Of a DNA stretch of 64,000 nt, positions 1 to 12,005 are shown piece by piece; the stretch's first letter is position 1; each line of letters begins with the position of its first letter. The notes beneath the pieces were generated by a model. It searched no databases. It was not told the origin of the DNA and saw only the letters and a list, made by a program, of their open reading frames with translations. The translations under genes were made by a program, and so were the position numbers. The stretch is from the NCBI RefSeq assembly GCF_019649055.1, contig NW_026570224.1, positions 124,001 through 188,000 on the forward strand, in the 5' to 3' direction. Source of the DNA: Paramacrobiotus metropolitanus (taxonomy: Eukaryota; Tardigrada; Eutardigrada; Parachela; Macrobiotidae).

Positions 1-31
1 AACGACAAAATAAGTGATGGTTACATCAATT

Positions 32-2077
32 TTAACAAAGGTCAAGCTTATTAAGCGTGTCAAGGTGGTCTTTAACAGAGGCGATCTCCTTCCATGAAAC
101 GCTTTCCAGTGCTGCCTGGAACAAATGTAGTGAACGATAGGATGATGCGTCCAAATCGAGGTCGTTCCAGACTTTGGCGATCCTCCATGAGAACGAGTCT
201 TCACTGGCTGGCACTTCGGTCCCGCAGAAAGTCGTATTCGCAGCTTGAATAGGGAATGGGTGGCGCGACATCCGGTTTGCATTTCGCGTGTTACCTGCAA
301 CAGTACTGACGGCAGTAACTGACTCATAACTAGTGAAAAAGTAGTTGCCGAAGGGCATCATGCCGAATAATAGCTTATATGCAACAAACAAAGAGGTTTT
401 AACCCGACGTAACTCAACGCAGTCCCAGTTTAACTCACGAAGTCGGCCACAGTAATCGTTACGCGCGCTTCCCAAACGAAGCCTTTTTAAAAATTTCAAA
501 ACACATCTCTCTAGATCTTCTCTTTGCGCTTTTAGGAAAGGTTTTACCACTGGACTGCAGTAATCCAGAAGAGGAAAAATTAGTGCTTTAAATAAACAGA
601 TAAGAGCTGCAGAATCATAGTGATCGAACAGCGACAACATGTAACCAATACGCTTTCGTACCCTGTTGCATAAATTACTGGTATGCTCACCCCACCGCAG
701 TTTCCGGTCTACCAGCAATCCTAAATACTTGTTCACGACACGATTTTCAATTTCGGTATTGTTTAGCAAATATTTATGAATGTCAGTTAAACTTCGCTTT
801 TTTGAAAAACGCATGTGCACAGACTTTTTCGGATTAAAGGTCAACCGTTTGGCAACTGCGGCTTTAAAAACGGCATCGATATCTTCCTGTAATTTTCCGC
901 AGTCATCGCCTGATATTAAAGGTCTGCACAAAAACACATCATCCGCAAAAATAAAAATTCTGCTACCGTTAAGTAAAACAATCGTCAATCCGTTAATTTC
1001 GCAAATAAACAGTATAGGACCTAACACTGAACCTTGCGGTACTCCGCTCGTAACTATACCGCTTTTCGAAAACGAGCCATTTACTACCACAATCTGTTGG
1101 CGACCGGTTAGATAGTTATCTAACAGACCAACAACGTCAGGATCAATACCAAGTGATTCTAGCGTCGTAAGCAGGGATTTGTGATCAACACGATCAAATG
1201 CCTTTGAGCAGTCCAGCATTACCGCGTCCACCTCAAATCCACTGTCAATAAAATCTCCAACAAATTTTGTGAAAACAAAACACTGCAGTTCCGTGTTTCG
1301 TTTAGCACGGTATCCGAACTGGCTATCGCTTAACAAACCATTAATTTCCAAAAAAAGCCTCAAATAATTTGCAATACACCTTTCAAACACTTTTGAAATG
1401 GGATGCAAAATTGCGATAGGGCGGTAATTGTTAATTACTGTTTGATCGACAGATGATTTGGGAAGAGGTGTTACGTAAGACGTTTTCCAATGAGATGGAA
1501 ACGTATTGCACTCAACACAAGCATTGAACAGTGTGACAAGTGGGGCGACAATTGTTGTACCGCAAGCTTTTAACAAAGAGTTAGACATTTTAAATTGCCC
1601 TGAAGAAGAAAAAAATTTCATATCGTTTAGAGCAGTTATTACATCGTTTTCACAAATTTTAAAAACGGTTTCTCTATCTTTCGGTTTCGTTGGCTTAACG
1701 GAGCAGTGGGAAAAGCAATCGTTCTGAGAACTGAGAAAGGTTTCGTTAAGTTTATTTGCTTTATCGGAATCAGAAAAAAGCGTAACGCCTTCTGGGGTTC
1801 TAATGGGTGGCAGGGTTTTTTTATCAACACTTTGCTTAACAAACTGCCAAAATTTCTTTGGATTGTTTCGGGTCGCTGTTGCAACGTTAAGAATGGCGTT
1901 TCTGCGATGGGATTTCAGAAGCGCATTAACTTTTTGGCATTCCATTTTACATAAATTTTTCACAAGCTCTTTTTTAGCAGCTGATGTTTCACGCAGCATT
2001 TTACGGAAAAGCCTGTTCCTGCATTTTATGACTTTACGAACTGACGCAGGATATTTTTTGTTCTTTTCACTGTGGGT
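32..2077 (-). pseudogene. LINE ORF2 fragment: reverse transcriptase without endonuclease
   Basis: The first Met is at 1999, but the frame is open back to about 2077 and reads in register with typical LINE pre-RT sequence. Visible RT motifs in order are NNYRPIAIL, FGYRAKRNTE, a catalytic block with LDCSKAFDRVDH, SGVPQGSVLGPILF, and FADD, a variant of the usual YADD box that keeps both catalytic aspartates. A normal C-terminal LINE region with TGRQQ and DYCSPV-like blocks follows. In such elements this enzyme performs target-primed reverse transcription at a nick made by the endonuclease; here the endonuclease half is absent, presumably by internal deletion. No stop interrupts the RT, so the deletion may be fairly recent. 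Jockey/CR1-type assignment is by motif only. Confidence 0.8.
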
Positions 2078-2282
2078 TTATCATAAGCAAAAAAGCGGTG
2101 CGCTAAGCTTAAAATTTCGTTTTCTAGCTGCAGCGCTAAGACTGATGGGTCACTGATGGGTCAGAACTGCTTAACCACTTCTTTTTTTGAAAAAATACTG
2201 TTAATGTTACAACATCTAATCTTAATGTTTTGGAAATTTTTCGGATTAATAGTCATAACGCGCAAACGTATTTTGTCACTAT

Positions 2283-3357
2283 TTAAGCTCCCGAGTTTTT
2301 TGAACCGGCTGTTTCGGGACCTCTAGCGGTTGTTCGCCGATCCGGAATTTTGCAAAATTTAGCAACATGACCTTTTTCGTTACAGTTAAAACAACGTGTT
2401 ACGTACCGTTCGACTGGACACACGCAGAAATCAAACTTAATGCTGCCTGATTTTTCCAATAAACTGCAACCTTCTTGCGATGTTTCTATTATCATAGCAC
2501 ATGTTTTCACTGTTTCAGATCTACTAACGAGCTTTTTTGTCACTTTTACGTCAGACACAGGCGACATCTTATCCGACACAATTTTTTCAAAATGTTCGAC
2601 TGATAAATCTTTCGGCACCCGCTTGACTATCATTCGAAATACTCGCTTTTTGGTTTCACTCACCGTAAATCCGAGCGCATCCTTGTGTTTCTCCAATTCT
2701 GATTTCGCGGCGTCCCGATCCCTTTCTTCCGGGAAGCGGATGACGATGTTGTCGTTCTGTGTGCGCCGTACTTGTTCCATGTTAAATCTTGCGCTGGCAT
2801 TTGGAATGCATTGAGGTAGCTTCTTTTCGATCTCGTCGACTGTATTGTGGCCGCCACTTACTTCCATTTTCTCTTTGTCTGCTGTTAGAACCAGGGCATA
2901 CGTCTTCACAGCCGGCATAGGAACAGAATTTTGTTGGTTGTGTTGGGGAACGGGGCGCTTTTGCTGTCCATGTGGCTGCAGAGCACTTTTGGCTGGGGCC
3001 GGCGCGGCATTCTGCTCTACTGTGGTACTGACCGATTCCTTGTGTTTCTTCAGCTGGGCGACTTCACGTTCGAGATCCAGAATACGGTTGTGCTGCTCTA
3101 TGTTGTGGTCCACAATGCGGCTGAGGAGAGGTACAATTTCGTCGAGGATCCCCCTTAATTTGTGATGTATTCGGCCTTGCGGTCTTGTTCACTTCTTCCT
3201 TGAAAACCTCCAGTAACTGTGGAATAGTACGCATCTGGGTCTTAGTTGCTGATCTGGTTCCCATACTGGAGGGGAGATTCGCTGGAGAATCTCCAGATAT
3301 GGTGGAGATCGAAAGGTCACGTCGTGACCTACACTTGATTTCTGTGTTAAAACTCAA
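2283..3357 (-). pseudogene. LINE ORF1, Gag-like with CCHC knuckle, frameshifted
   Basis: The main frame (3113 to 2283) has an N-terminal heptad-like segment rich in Leu, Lys and Glu, then a Pro/Gln/Ala stretch, a basic middle region with an RRM-like feel, and a C-terminal zinc knuckle reading C-x2-C-x4-H-x4-C (CFNCNEKGHVAKFC). This is the layout of RNA-binding ORF1 proteins of LINEs. The plausible start is the Met at 3357 in another frame; that frame reads smoothly up to a C-run at about 3151-3157 (G-run on the coding strand), where the register changes and the coiled coil continues in the main frame. I read this as one ORF with a one-base homopolymer indel. It could be a true mutation or an assembly error. 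Confidence 0.65.
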
Positions 3358-3478
3358 CCCGGATACAAGTTTTCGTAGTCAGAAAAAATTTCAGAAAATT
3401 AGATCCGCATGCGAGCTGAGCAAACGCAGAATGAAACTTTACATCCGCGCAGTAAAAATTTAAGCAATGTTTTCATAC

Positions 3479-4951
3479 CTACAGCTGGTGTCTTTAAAGG
3501 TCATGCCCAAGCTGGTCTGCGCCTGGCGTGCGAAGGCGGTAAAAAATTCATTATAGGCCGTCATCTCGTTGGTGAAGTTAATGGCCAGGATTTGCAGGGC
3601 ACGGAACGCGATGCGGGCGTCATCATCCGTATCCTGTTCTGCTGCACTTCGTTAACACAACGCTGAGGAGAGAACACGATACAGAATACTGACCGTTGCG
3701 CCAGGTGCTCTCGGGTATTGGCGTGCCCTGCAGCGACGTGTCAAAGTAGAAGAAGGCGTACTCGCCGTTGCACATCTGCTGTGCGTAGGCGGCCAGCATG
3801 ATCTTGCGCACTTCGGTGAGATTGGCGATTAGTACCGCCACTATACAAAAAATTACAACGTTTACAATAAAAAATTGAATTAATGCGGATAAAATAATAT
3901 TAGCAAATTAAATCTGAAAAAATAACATATGAATATAATGTTAAATATAACTAAAATAAATTAAATCACATGGGTGACCTTTCAGATGTTTACGTACCGC
4001 GGGTGCGGTGCGTCAGCTCGCTGACTACCATGGTGTAGTTGGCTCGGTCTTCAATGCGCACCGTGAACATATCCAGACTGTGATAACTGCGAGCGATGGC
4101 GGTGAAATCTGTAATGAACAGAAGACCTGTCGTGGTGCTCTTGTGGCATAGAGCAGTATTCTGTCCAACCGCCAGACCCACTGACCAGTTGATCAAATTT
4201 TAAATGGACAAGCAGATTTTAGACAAGCGATAGAAACTATTCTACGAGGAGCATGGTCTTCGAAATCTGGAAAGGTCACGTATTAATAAAACACGGTACA
4301 AAAACCGAAAAAAAATATTTTCCATAACTATAAAACGCGTGAAAATCTTCGCTTGCTTGACTGCTTTTATTAAAAAGATTTCATTGTACCGGTGTTGATG
4401 GAAACGTAGGAATCCTGCGTGGTATCGTAGATCGTCGCCACGTACGTCCAGTTATACTTCTCACACAGCGCGAAGAAGATCCCCCACTGCGTCTGCGTGG
4501 TGTAGCTAAACCGTGCCACATTATCAAACTGCCGCACCCGCATGGCCAGCGGCGCGAACGGCGCAAAAATCGGCACGGACGTGGTCAGGCTGGCTTGCAG
4601 CAGGAACTCCGCGGGGCAGGGCGACGCCAGCAGGACATCCACGGTCTGGGCCGTCAGTAGCTCTTCGGATAAACGCGCCGCCACATGGTAGTCCGTACTG
4701 TTGCAAGGCCCGTGGTTGCGGTATTGGAAGGTGGGCGTAACGTTGTACAGGGTGGTGATACGGGCGGCGGCCAGCTCGATGGAGGGCTGGCCATAGCGCC
4801 AGTCGTAGGCGGAGAGAGGGTCCCGGCTGGGGCTCTCGGCGCGCATCACCCCGATGGTTATGGAGAGGTGGGTGGCGTTTAACACGCGCCAGGGGGAAAC
4901 CAGAGGAAGGCAATAAAACAGTATTACTATTAGCAGCGCCAAACAAGTCAT
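3479..4951 (-). CDS. Receptor guanylate cyclase / natriuretic-peptide-receptor-like ectodomain (5' part of gene)
   Basis: Four exons on the minus strand: 4951-4390, 4180-3998, 3840-3694 and 3641-3479. The first three introns are all phase 1, and the last donor is AG|GTATGA at 3478. The Met at 4951 begins a hydrophobic signal (MTCLALLIVILFYCLPLVSP); an in-frame Met at 5107 also exists but would bury that signal. The product resembles the periplasmic-binding-like ANF-receptor fold: a TIGVMRAES-type first strand, GPCNSTDYH, a serial loop with VPIFAPFAPLAM, then WTYVATIYDTTQDSY and SLDMFTVRIEDRANYTMV. NST, NWT and NYT glycosylation sites fit an extracellular domain. Transmembrane, kinase-homology and cyclase exons are not in the window; the sequence past the last donor runs into the LINE. 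It could instead be a decoy receptor or another class C-type ectodomain. Confidence 0.7.
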
Positions 4952-5107
4952 GCTGATGCTGATTCGTGGAGGTGTCACAGCCACTGGCAGTAGCGGCTGC
5001 GTAATCCCCTCTCGTTGCAAAATGTACTGTAGTCTAGTGTTCCCATGAGGAGATACTTCGGGGTTTTGTCTGCCACCGGATCGCCACGTATCCGGCCGAC
5101 GATACAC

Positions 5108-6048
5108 ATGAACGGCCCGGTCGCAAAATTCTGCTTGATTTTATTCGCATCACTCGACTGTAAGTTACATTGTTATTGTTCCTTAATTAATTCAAATTTT
5201 TCTGCAAATATTTCTGGGCTTTATATTAATTATGTACTGTAGTTAACGCCGTCAGTTACAAAGTAAGCTGTACCGGGGTATATTTATTTAGTTTATTTAT
5301 CGGTGTATATAATGATGTCCTTCTCTAATTACCCCGACTGTATTGTACGGTATAAACCGATGCTGCAGTGGGCGGATGACTGCATGCATTTTCGTTGGGA
5401 AAAATGTCGATCGATGTGCTGGAAGTGTGTACGTGCTGAGATTTACGACGTTTCGCAGTGCGCAGACTGTAGTGTACGGTGCTTCCTTTTAATTTAGGCC
5501 GAGTTCCTTTACGCACATGCAAATGTTGGCTGCAGTGTCAGTATGTACTCGTACCCATGGAAACAACAACGGAACTGGGCGGCTGCCAGATTTTATGCTA
5601 ACCGCGGACCTGACTCATTGGGTCATAGGCCCATATGCGTTATTAAGAACTTGATTGAGCACAGTAATTCGATAATCAGTGAATTTCCCAGAAAGTTTTT
5701 GGTGCTTTGCTCCTGCAGTGACTGTTTTCTACACCGTGGCGCAAGAACCCGTGCATTCGGTTTATCATTGCATTCGTATTTGCGTTTGATATTAAGTTCT
5801 GTGAAGTCTACTACTTTTCTTAGCGATACTTCGTCACGCTGTGTGATTTCTATCATTCAGCTATTGTGGCTCGCCTAAAAGATTTCGCACAATTATTTTT
5901 GCGTGTTTTTGTGTGTGATGCATGGGAAAAGTCCATTTTAGTGGTACAGCACAGAAATCCGGTGGTGCTGGGTTGGATCTCAATCAGATATCGTTGAACT
6001 GTGCGTGAGGATTTCTCCTTCACTTGTCACTTGTTAGCACCGATTGGT
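5108..6048. other. Intergenic region between receptor gene and TFP1
   Basis: I see no supportable coding frame here. The divergent arrangement, with the receptor gene on the minus strand and TFP1 on the plus strand, means this roughly 0.9 kb should hold both promoters, but I cannot name a specific element. The last few hundred bases are matched by a decayed second copy inside the first TFP1 intron (see the repeat at about 7310-7490), which suggests that they are the TFP1 promoter. Confidence 0.4.
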
Positions 6049-9000
6049 ATGCCCCGATTTGGGATCCTGGAAGCCATGATGGCCGTCAGTAGCATGATGC
6101 CTGGTAATCACTGATCAACTGATCGATATAAGTACACGACGTATCTGCACTTCTGTACCACAAGCAGCTGACTGTTCCTATTTCCCTCACACAGAAGGCC
6201 TTTTTCCTGTAAACTTTTGCTACCTATTTCATCCCGATTTCCTCAAATTTAGCTAAGTAAACGTGAACCCATCAGTTGTCATGATGTTTTCTGGGGTACA
6301 CTGACACTAGTTAGGCGAACGGTGGCGGCTTTGTAAAGCCGAAGCGCCCTTGCAGTTGATACTCTGCTAAGCGCGTGGTGCAATTTGGATTTTGGTTGGG
6401 CTTTTGTGCACAGAAGTCCAGAATGCACTAATTACGAACCGATATGCAGCATACATATATCCTGCATTAAACTGATCTTACGTGCACCGAAATGAAATAC
6501 CAGATTCTATCAATTAGTGGCCCAGCGTTACTATTTTTTCCGTAAAGTTTCGGAGGGGGTCATTATTTCGAGGAAGGTTTCCAAAGCTGGGAGGGTCACC
6601 TATAGATACAATACGGTATCTGACACAGATTTACAACCATTAGATGTTATTTAACTATCTGGCAGCGGCATTATCCTCTCCTCCAGGTTGTTGGCCAATC
6701 AATCCATCGACCACGTACCCATCCATCAGCTGCTACAAATGCAACGATCTGGCCAGCAAAGACTGCCCCACGGCGCCGTGTTACTGCGCAGCGACCCCAC
6801 CTCCATGGCCACCCGCGGCACCTACCGCTCGGAGGGCCTCAACGCCTGGCAGCACGAGGGCCCTTTGCTGCCGCTGAAGCCCTACTGTATGACGTCCCTG
6901 ATGCGGATTGAATACGGCGGTGGAGCGGTGGGCACCCTGTTCGTGCGGGACGTCGGTTATCCCGGGGAACGACCGGGGACCTGTGTGACGGTCAATGACG
7001 TCACTGACAACTTTCCCGTGATGACCAAGTACGTGTACTGCGATCAGCCCTTCTGCGATACCATTACCTTTTAGGATCTGGCGGATCTCTGCTTCGCGGA
7101 GGCGGGGGTAAGTCCTTTCTTCAAATCTAATAACCCGCAACAAGCAGTTTTATTTGTCCGCCACGTGTTATTTCTTGTAGCGCGACCACATGCTTCTGTG
7201 TTCATACGAAGCGTATCTGTAGGCAAATTCGGTTGTGTCATGCTATGCGTCCGGGAAATAACTTTACTACCTACTTCGACGTTTAGCGCATTTTCGGACG
7301 CTTTTCACAATGCGGCTTCGCGTACCGGAAAGATTTCGCAAAACTTATTTTGGTGTTCCCACGGTAGATGATGCATGAGAATTACAGTCCCGTATTAACG
7401 GTTCAGCCCAGGATCAGTGGTGGTGTGTCTTTGAGGATTTCTCCTTCACTTGTTGCACCGATTAGCATATCCCGATTTGGACCAATGATAATCTACTCTC
7501 TGCGTTGTTCCACATTAGAAAACGCGTTAGTTTCTTATTAGTGTTGAAAGTATTTATTTCACGATTTTCAAAGGTTGCATCCAGATACTGTTGCTTAAAA
7601 ATGGTATTGAGAAGTAGCACTAAAAGTAGTCAGTACCGTCTTTAAGGTTATCATGCGGTTATACACGTGGCAAAGTACCCACTGTCGCCACATTACTATC
7701 GCATTATTATTTATTTTTGTGTATGAGCTTGTATAAAATCACTAATAATCAAGTAATGAATTTTTGAAGTGATTGTCATGTGGAACAACGCGGAGAATAC
7801 CGTATCTCTGGTGTCCGGTACGCGGATCCATATTGTGAAATTGTCCAGAGTGCGAGAGCCGTCGAAGTACAGCAAAAATGGCAAATACATAATCTTCCCT
7901 GTGAGGCTGTAACACATATCATCCATTTTGGAATTTGCTATCAACGCGGACCGCGCGGTTGTTCACACCATGTCGTCAGCGGCAAGTCAGTGGTGTGGTT
8001 TCTGTTTACAGGGTTCTCGGTCACTTCAGGTATGGGCCGAATTTGTTTCCCACGGGGTATAGCGGTTCAAGCTGGCAACCCTTTGAGCAGACTAAAAGCG
8101 GAAATGCGACGACATCCACTGCTGCAGCACAGAATAGGCACAGCGGTTTGCGTGCCATTGCCACAGTAGCGCTGCTCCTGATCCTCACCACCGGTCCCGA
8201 CCATATACTGCGGAGTGTTACAAGGATGCGCTCCGTGGCTCTCCTGGGAGGAGGTTTCGCGGTACTGGGCATCTTCGGTAAGAAAGTATCAAACAGCGGC
8301 CTTCTTCGCGTTGTCTGGTTGCACAAAGGAGCGTGAGAGTTTGGGAGTTCTGAGCTAAATCGTCCGACACAAAATTAGATCATACCATTAAGGAAAGTGA
8401 CCCAATACATGGCTGTCAAATTTGCGTGCATGCACGAGAACTTTCATTAACTGGCGCATTCTTACTTTCTACCGTGGCGAATTGAACATTACAATAGGTA
8501 ATTCCTTGTTGTCTGGCTTATGACTTTACCGCATACAGAGTGCCGCAGTAAACGGCAGCCTTATGGACCCGTGAGATCAAAACAGCGAAGCCGTGATGGT
8601 GTGCTTTTGGTTTCCGGGATAAACATTTCGTATTTTGCATTCAGTGTCATCATCGGATGCAGGCAGAGCTAGAATGGGTCGGTAACTGGAGTGGCTGACA
8701 AAACTCCAGCGCAGCATTAGAACAGAGGACTGTACAGGTTTTTCCGGTTAGTCAGTGTTGAAACTCCGGGATACCTGCTTTACCGCTAAGGAGCCCAGAT
8801 TTCCAGCATGGCCAACTTTCCCTGGAATCTGTTCGTTCTTTGCATCTATGCATACCATAATCTCTGTGCACGGTTATAGCTGTGCCGACCAGCGCACTGC
8901 GCTGCTACTCCTGCAAGGACGAGCCCAACGCCCCGGCCAGCGTGGCGCAGAACTGCTACACCATGCCGGCCATGCTGGGCGCCGGCGCCATCGTGGACTG

Positions 9001-10374
9001 CAACGAGCGCAAACCGCCGCCCATGGCCATCGGCATCACGATGCGGCAGACCGGCTTCTGCGCGATGTGGCTCGAGCAGTTTACCAATCCCTTTGGTGGC
9101 GGCATGCGGCTGAGCTATCTGGCCCGCGGCTGCGTGTATCCGGGCGGGGAGGAGCCGGATGCGGGCTGTCTGACCGTCAACGGCGCCAACCCCATCATGC
9201 CCGACCGCGCCCTGACGGTGACATACTGCCGGGACGGGGATCTGTGCAACGGGGCGATTTACCCGGATTTCATCAGCGAATGTTTCGGTGGAGGCGGAAC
9301 GACGGTAACAACGGTGAGCGAGTATTACTGTATAAACGTCCGACTTTGGGCCACTTATGCGCACTTGCAGCCTAACTCACCACGGCACTATTTTCGCCTT
9401 CATAATCAGAAAAATTTTGTTTTTTGTAGAACGGTAGTATGCTATACGCTGGAAAAACGGTTTTTATCTGCAAAGGTCAACTATTTTTAGCTGCAAACAA
9501 TTTTGTCTACAAAGGCCTTTGTCATCCACGCTAAGTGCTAGATAATAAGTTTTAAAATATTTCCCAAGTATTTATTTCGAGAACAGAATTGTTAGGTACG
9601 GACTTATACGCGGCTTAGAAATCAGTAGAAACGAATTTCTGTTGGAAGGATCCACGGTGCGTGCAGTGCCCGTAAAAGCGTAATTCCTTTATGAAATGCA
9701 CCTGCTGCATTCAGTGCAGTGAAGAAATTAGGTATACGACTATACGGTAGTACTATGTACTCGATTATTTGTTATCGGGCCTTGTTCCCTTTTGACCTTT
9801 GCAGATAGAAACACTTTTTTCAACATAGTCCGGTGGCATACTACCTTTCTACAAAAAATTAAATTTCCTGAAAAAAAAATTAAAAATAAAAAATCTTGAA
9901 AATTAGTTTCCTGAAATTTTCTGTTATTTACAGAGGGATTTTAACGTGACCAACATGTCGACGATGCCGACCACCACGACGGTAAGCTGCTATCATGATC
10001 TTGTTGGTCGAAAGGCAAGCTACTCTATATCTGCTCGTATATCTGATCCTTATTCCTCCGTAGACCCCGTTTATACCAACGCTAAACCCACAGATTGCCG
10101 AGGAAATAAAGGTATATTAAATGAAGTGCTTTTACAATTAGAAATTCTGGGGTGCTGGTGAAGTCATGTGCCCACCTGCGGCACTCAGTACATTACCCGG
10201 TGTGTCTAGGTGCGGGCATGCGGCGGAAATGGCACGACCACGCCCGATGCTCCCGGCCAGTCGTCAGGGGGAATCTCTAGCAAATACCATGACTGTGTTA
10301 TGCCTTCACTGTTGGTGGCCGTTGCCGCCAGTTTAATGTGCTGTCATGAGGCTCGGAGGTTAAATTTACTGTGA
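6049..10374 (+). pseudogene. TFP1: two-domain three-finger (Ly6-like) gene with damaged domain A
   Basis: Exons: 6049-6103 (signal peptide MPRFGILEAMMAVSSMMP), 6687-7107 (domain A), 8012-8029 (18-base microexon, GSRSLQ), 8091-8277 (hydrophobic linker), 8880-9313 (domain B), 9934-9981 (RDFNVTNMSTMPTTTT), 10064-10111 and 10210-10374 (GPI-type tail). Domain A begins with SCYKC and ends with YCDQPFCDTIT, typical of Ly6/uPAR folds, but its exon is one base shorter than in TFP2. The frame breaks near 6775-6790, and a TAG at 7072-7074 replaces a Lys codon. Domain B is intact: LRCYSC, FCAMW, ARGCVYPGG, YCRDGDLCN. The linker contains its own Met and signal-like stretch, MRSVALLGGGFAVLGIFG, so domain B might still be expressed alone. 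The C-terminal stop lies about eight codons later than in TFP2. Confidence 0.75.
7310..7490 (+). repeat. Decayed copy of TFP1 promoter and first exon inside intron
   Basis: The segment at 7432-7480 (GAGGATTTCTCCTTCACTTG, then CACCGATTAGCATATCCCG) matches 6008-6060 just before and at the TFP1 start codon. Weaker similarity extends to the left: AAGATTTCGCA and GATGCATG occur in both. In the copy the start codon reads ATA, and no usable donor follows. It lies downstream of domain A of TFP1. It is best read as a leftover of a local duplication or unequal crossover. Confidence 0.55.
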
Positions 10375-10628
10375 TTTCGTTGTTCGTGTGATACTTCAGA
10401 CTGTTCTGCGAGTGCGCGGTGATTGCGCCGAAGGTTTGATCCGCCGTTTGTAGAGAGTGTTACTGACAAGGTGGTGCAAAGGTCACAATTAAAATGGCAA
10501 GTTTTTAACACTGTTGTTACAAAGATCGCTACTTATTCGGTGCGGATAGAGCGATTTGCGAGTGAAACTGCTCAGCGGCGTTGAGCCGTATTGGCTGCAA
10601 TGTGCATCTATATATATAGGGGTCTTCA

Positions 10629-10634
10629 AATAAA
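10629..10634 (+). other. Candidate polyadenylation signal of TFP1
   Basis: An AATAAA hexamer lies about 255 bases after the TFP1 stop codon. No other hexamer was noticed nearer. Placement is reasonable for a 3' UTR, but there is no transcript evidence. Confidence 0.3.
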
Positions 10635-11237
10635 CAAGCAGCACTCGACACAACCATTTTGCCTGATCCTTCTCTTTGAATAACCAGTAAATACTCTTCG
10701 AAGATCATTAATCATTGTGATTCGCGGAAAGGGCGCAAAACGACTTCTGTGATAGTAGGTTTATGTGACGCTACTCGCTGTGTTGCTGGCACGGAAATAC
10801 TCATCATCGAGGTCTTCCGTCTGACGTATGAAAAAACAGGCACTCATGAATTCCTCAGCCTATAAAATTCTGTTTGATTTCACGACAAAACTCACAATTA
10901 TCGTTTCCTGTAAGGCTTACTTAAATCTATTATCATTTATACCAGCATTATTTTTAAGATTTACTCAGATTTAGTTACGTAACAGTAGAATCATCGACAG
11001 TCAAGAATGAGGCTGCGGGAGGCAGCGTCTATCACTGCTGTAAGTGATAAATACTGCAACATTTTTCCAGTAATAGTACCTACCCGCAGCACGGTACTCT
11101 GCATGTAACTTGTGGTAAGTTGGCAGTGACTCTCTCACCATGGAAACAGCACCCCCACAGATTTCCTGCTGTTTCCCACAGATTTCCTGCTTGTTGTAGA
11201 CTGAAGCAGAGTGCAGACAGTGTGCACGGTGTCGTAA

Positions 11238-11467
11238 GGGGGGATCCATAAATTACGTACGCAGCGAACCAGGGAGGGAGGGGTCCAAAAAGTGTGACAA
11301 GCTGTGACGGCCTCGACGAACCCAGGGGGAGGGGGTGGTCAGCTCCATGTATTACGATTGAACGAACCAGGGGGGAGGGCTCAAGCAGACGTGACGGACC
11401 GCTACGAAGGGGGAGGGAGGGGTGAAAAAATCGTGGTTTTCTGCGTACGTAATTCATGGATGCCCCC
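11238..11467. mobile_element. MITE with terminal inverted repeats and TAA target duplication
   Basis: The left end reads GGGGGGATCCATAAATTACG and continues with TACGC; the right end, reverse-complemented, reads GGGGGCATCCATGAATTACG and continues with TACGC. TAA flanks both sides (11235-11237 and 11468-11470). The interior has runs such as GGGAGGGAGGGGT and repeated GTGACG/TGTGAC blocks but no coding frame. Three-base TWA target duplications and G-rich ends fit PIF/Harbinger-type non-autonomous elements; similar G-rich, ATAAATTACG-bearing MITEs are common in arthropod genomes. Confidence 0.75.
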
Positions 11468-12005
11468 TAATGACAGTACTTATCTGTACGTACTGTTCCA
11501 CGTGCTCCAAAACTGTTCCACGTGCAACACTCAAAATTAATGCACTTGCATAATTTTCATAAAACTGTTTGAATTGACTTTTCGAATCTTTCGTTCAACT
11601 CCCCAAATCAGCTTAAGATTAGACAGTTACATTTTGTGTATGCCATCCATTTTAAAGAGCTATTCAGTAACGCCATTGTGGTTGACCGTATCACAGTTTT
11701 CTGTCCCTCAGGTTTGATATTTAGTTAATTTATCATCAAAGGTTGTGGCCTAGAGGATTTTGCTCTCTCTCTTCTTTTATCGTATTTGATCTGCATACTT
11801 TTATCTTCCGCAGTCAGTTAATTAACATACTCGGTACATACATAATGTCTAAATATATTATTGCGACTCGCTGTTAGAGCCATTTCGGAACTGCGCTCCC
11901 ACGCTGTGGTATGCTTGGGAAATCTGTATTCGCGATTCACTCGCCACTTGTTGTGTTCATTGTTTTTTATGCAACATATCTTGGATTATTCTCACACCGT
12001 TAAAC

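Larger units (their letters stand above)
1..3400 (-). mobile_element. Non-LTR retrotransposon (LINE) copy, damaged
   Basis: Two frames on the minus strand have LINE order: a nucleic-acid-binding ORF1 (3357 to 2283) followed by a reverse-transcriptase ORF2 (about 2077 to 32). The 3' end is near or beyond the left window edge. Only about 200 bases separate the two frames, and the reverse-transcriptase frame begins just before the RT fingers, so the apurinic-type endonuclease usual for ORF2 of Jockey/CR1/I-type elements is missing. ORF1 carries a one-base frame break. The copy is therefore unlikely to move by itself. It lies just downstream of a splice donor of the receptor gene at 3479-4951, so it probably inserted in an intron of that gene. 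The right boundary is approximate. Confidence 0.8.
10375..12005. other. Spacer between TFP1 and TFP2
   Basis: Apart from the candidate polyadenylation signal near 10.63 kb and the MITE at 11238-11467, I see no gene or structured repeat in this 1.6 kb. The part closest to 12006 should hold the TFP2 promoter. Confidence 0.4.

Noticed and set aside
7060-7075. CCTTTTAG before GATCTG in TFP1 domain A as a splice acceptor
   Set aside because: In TFP2 the same place is continuous coding sequence (AAA AAG GAT); the TAG is better read as a premature stop.
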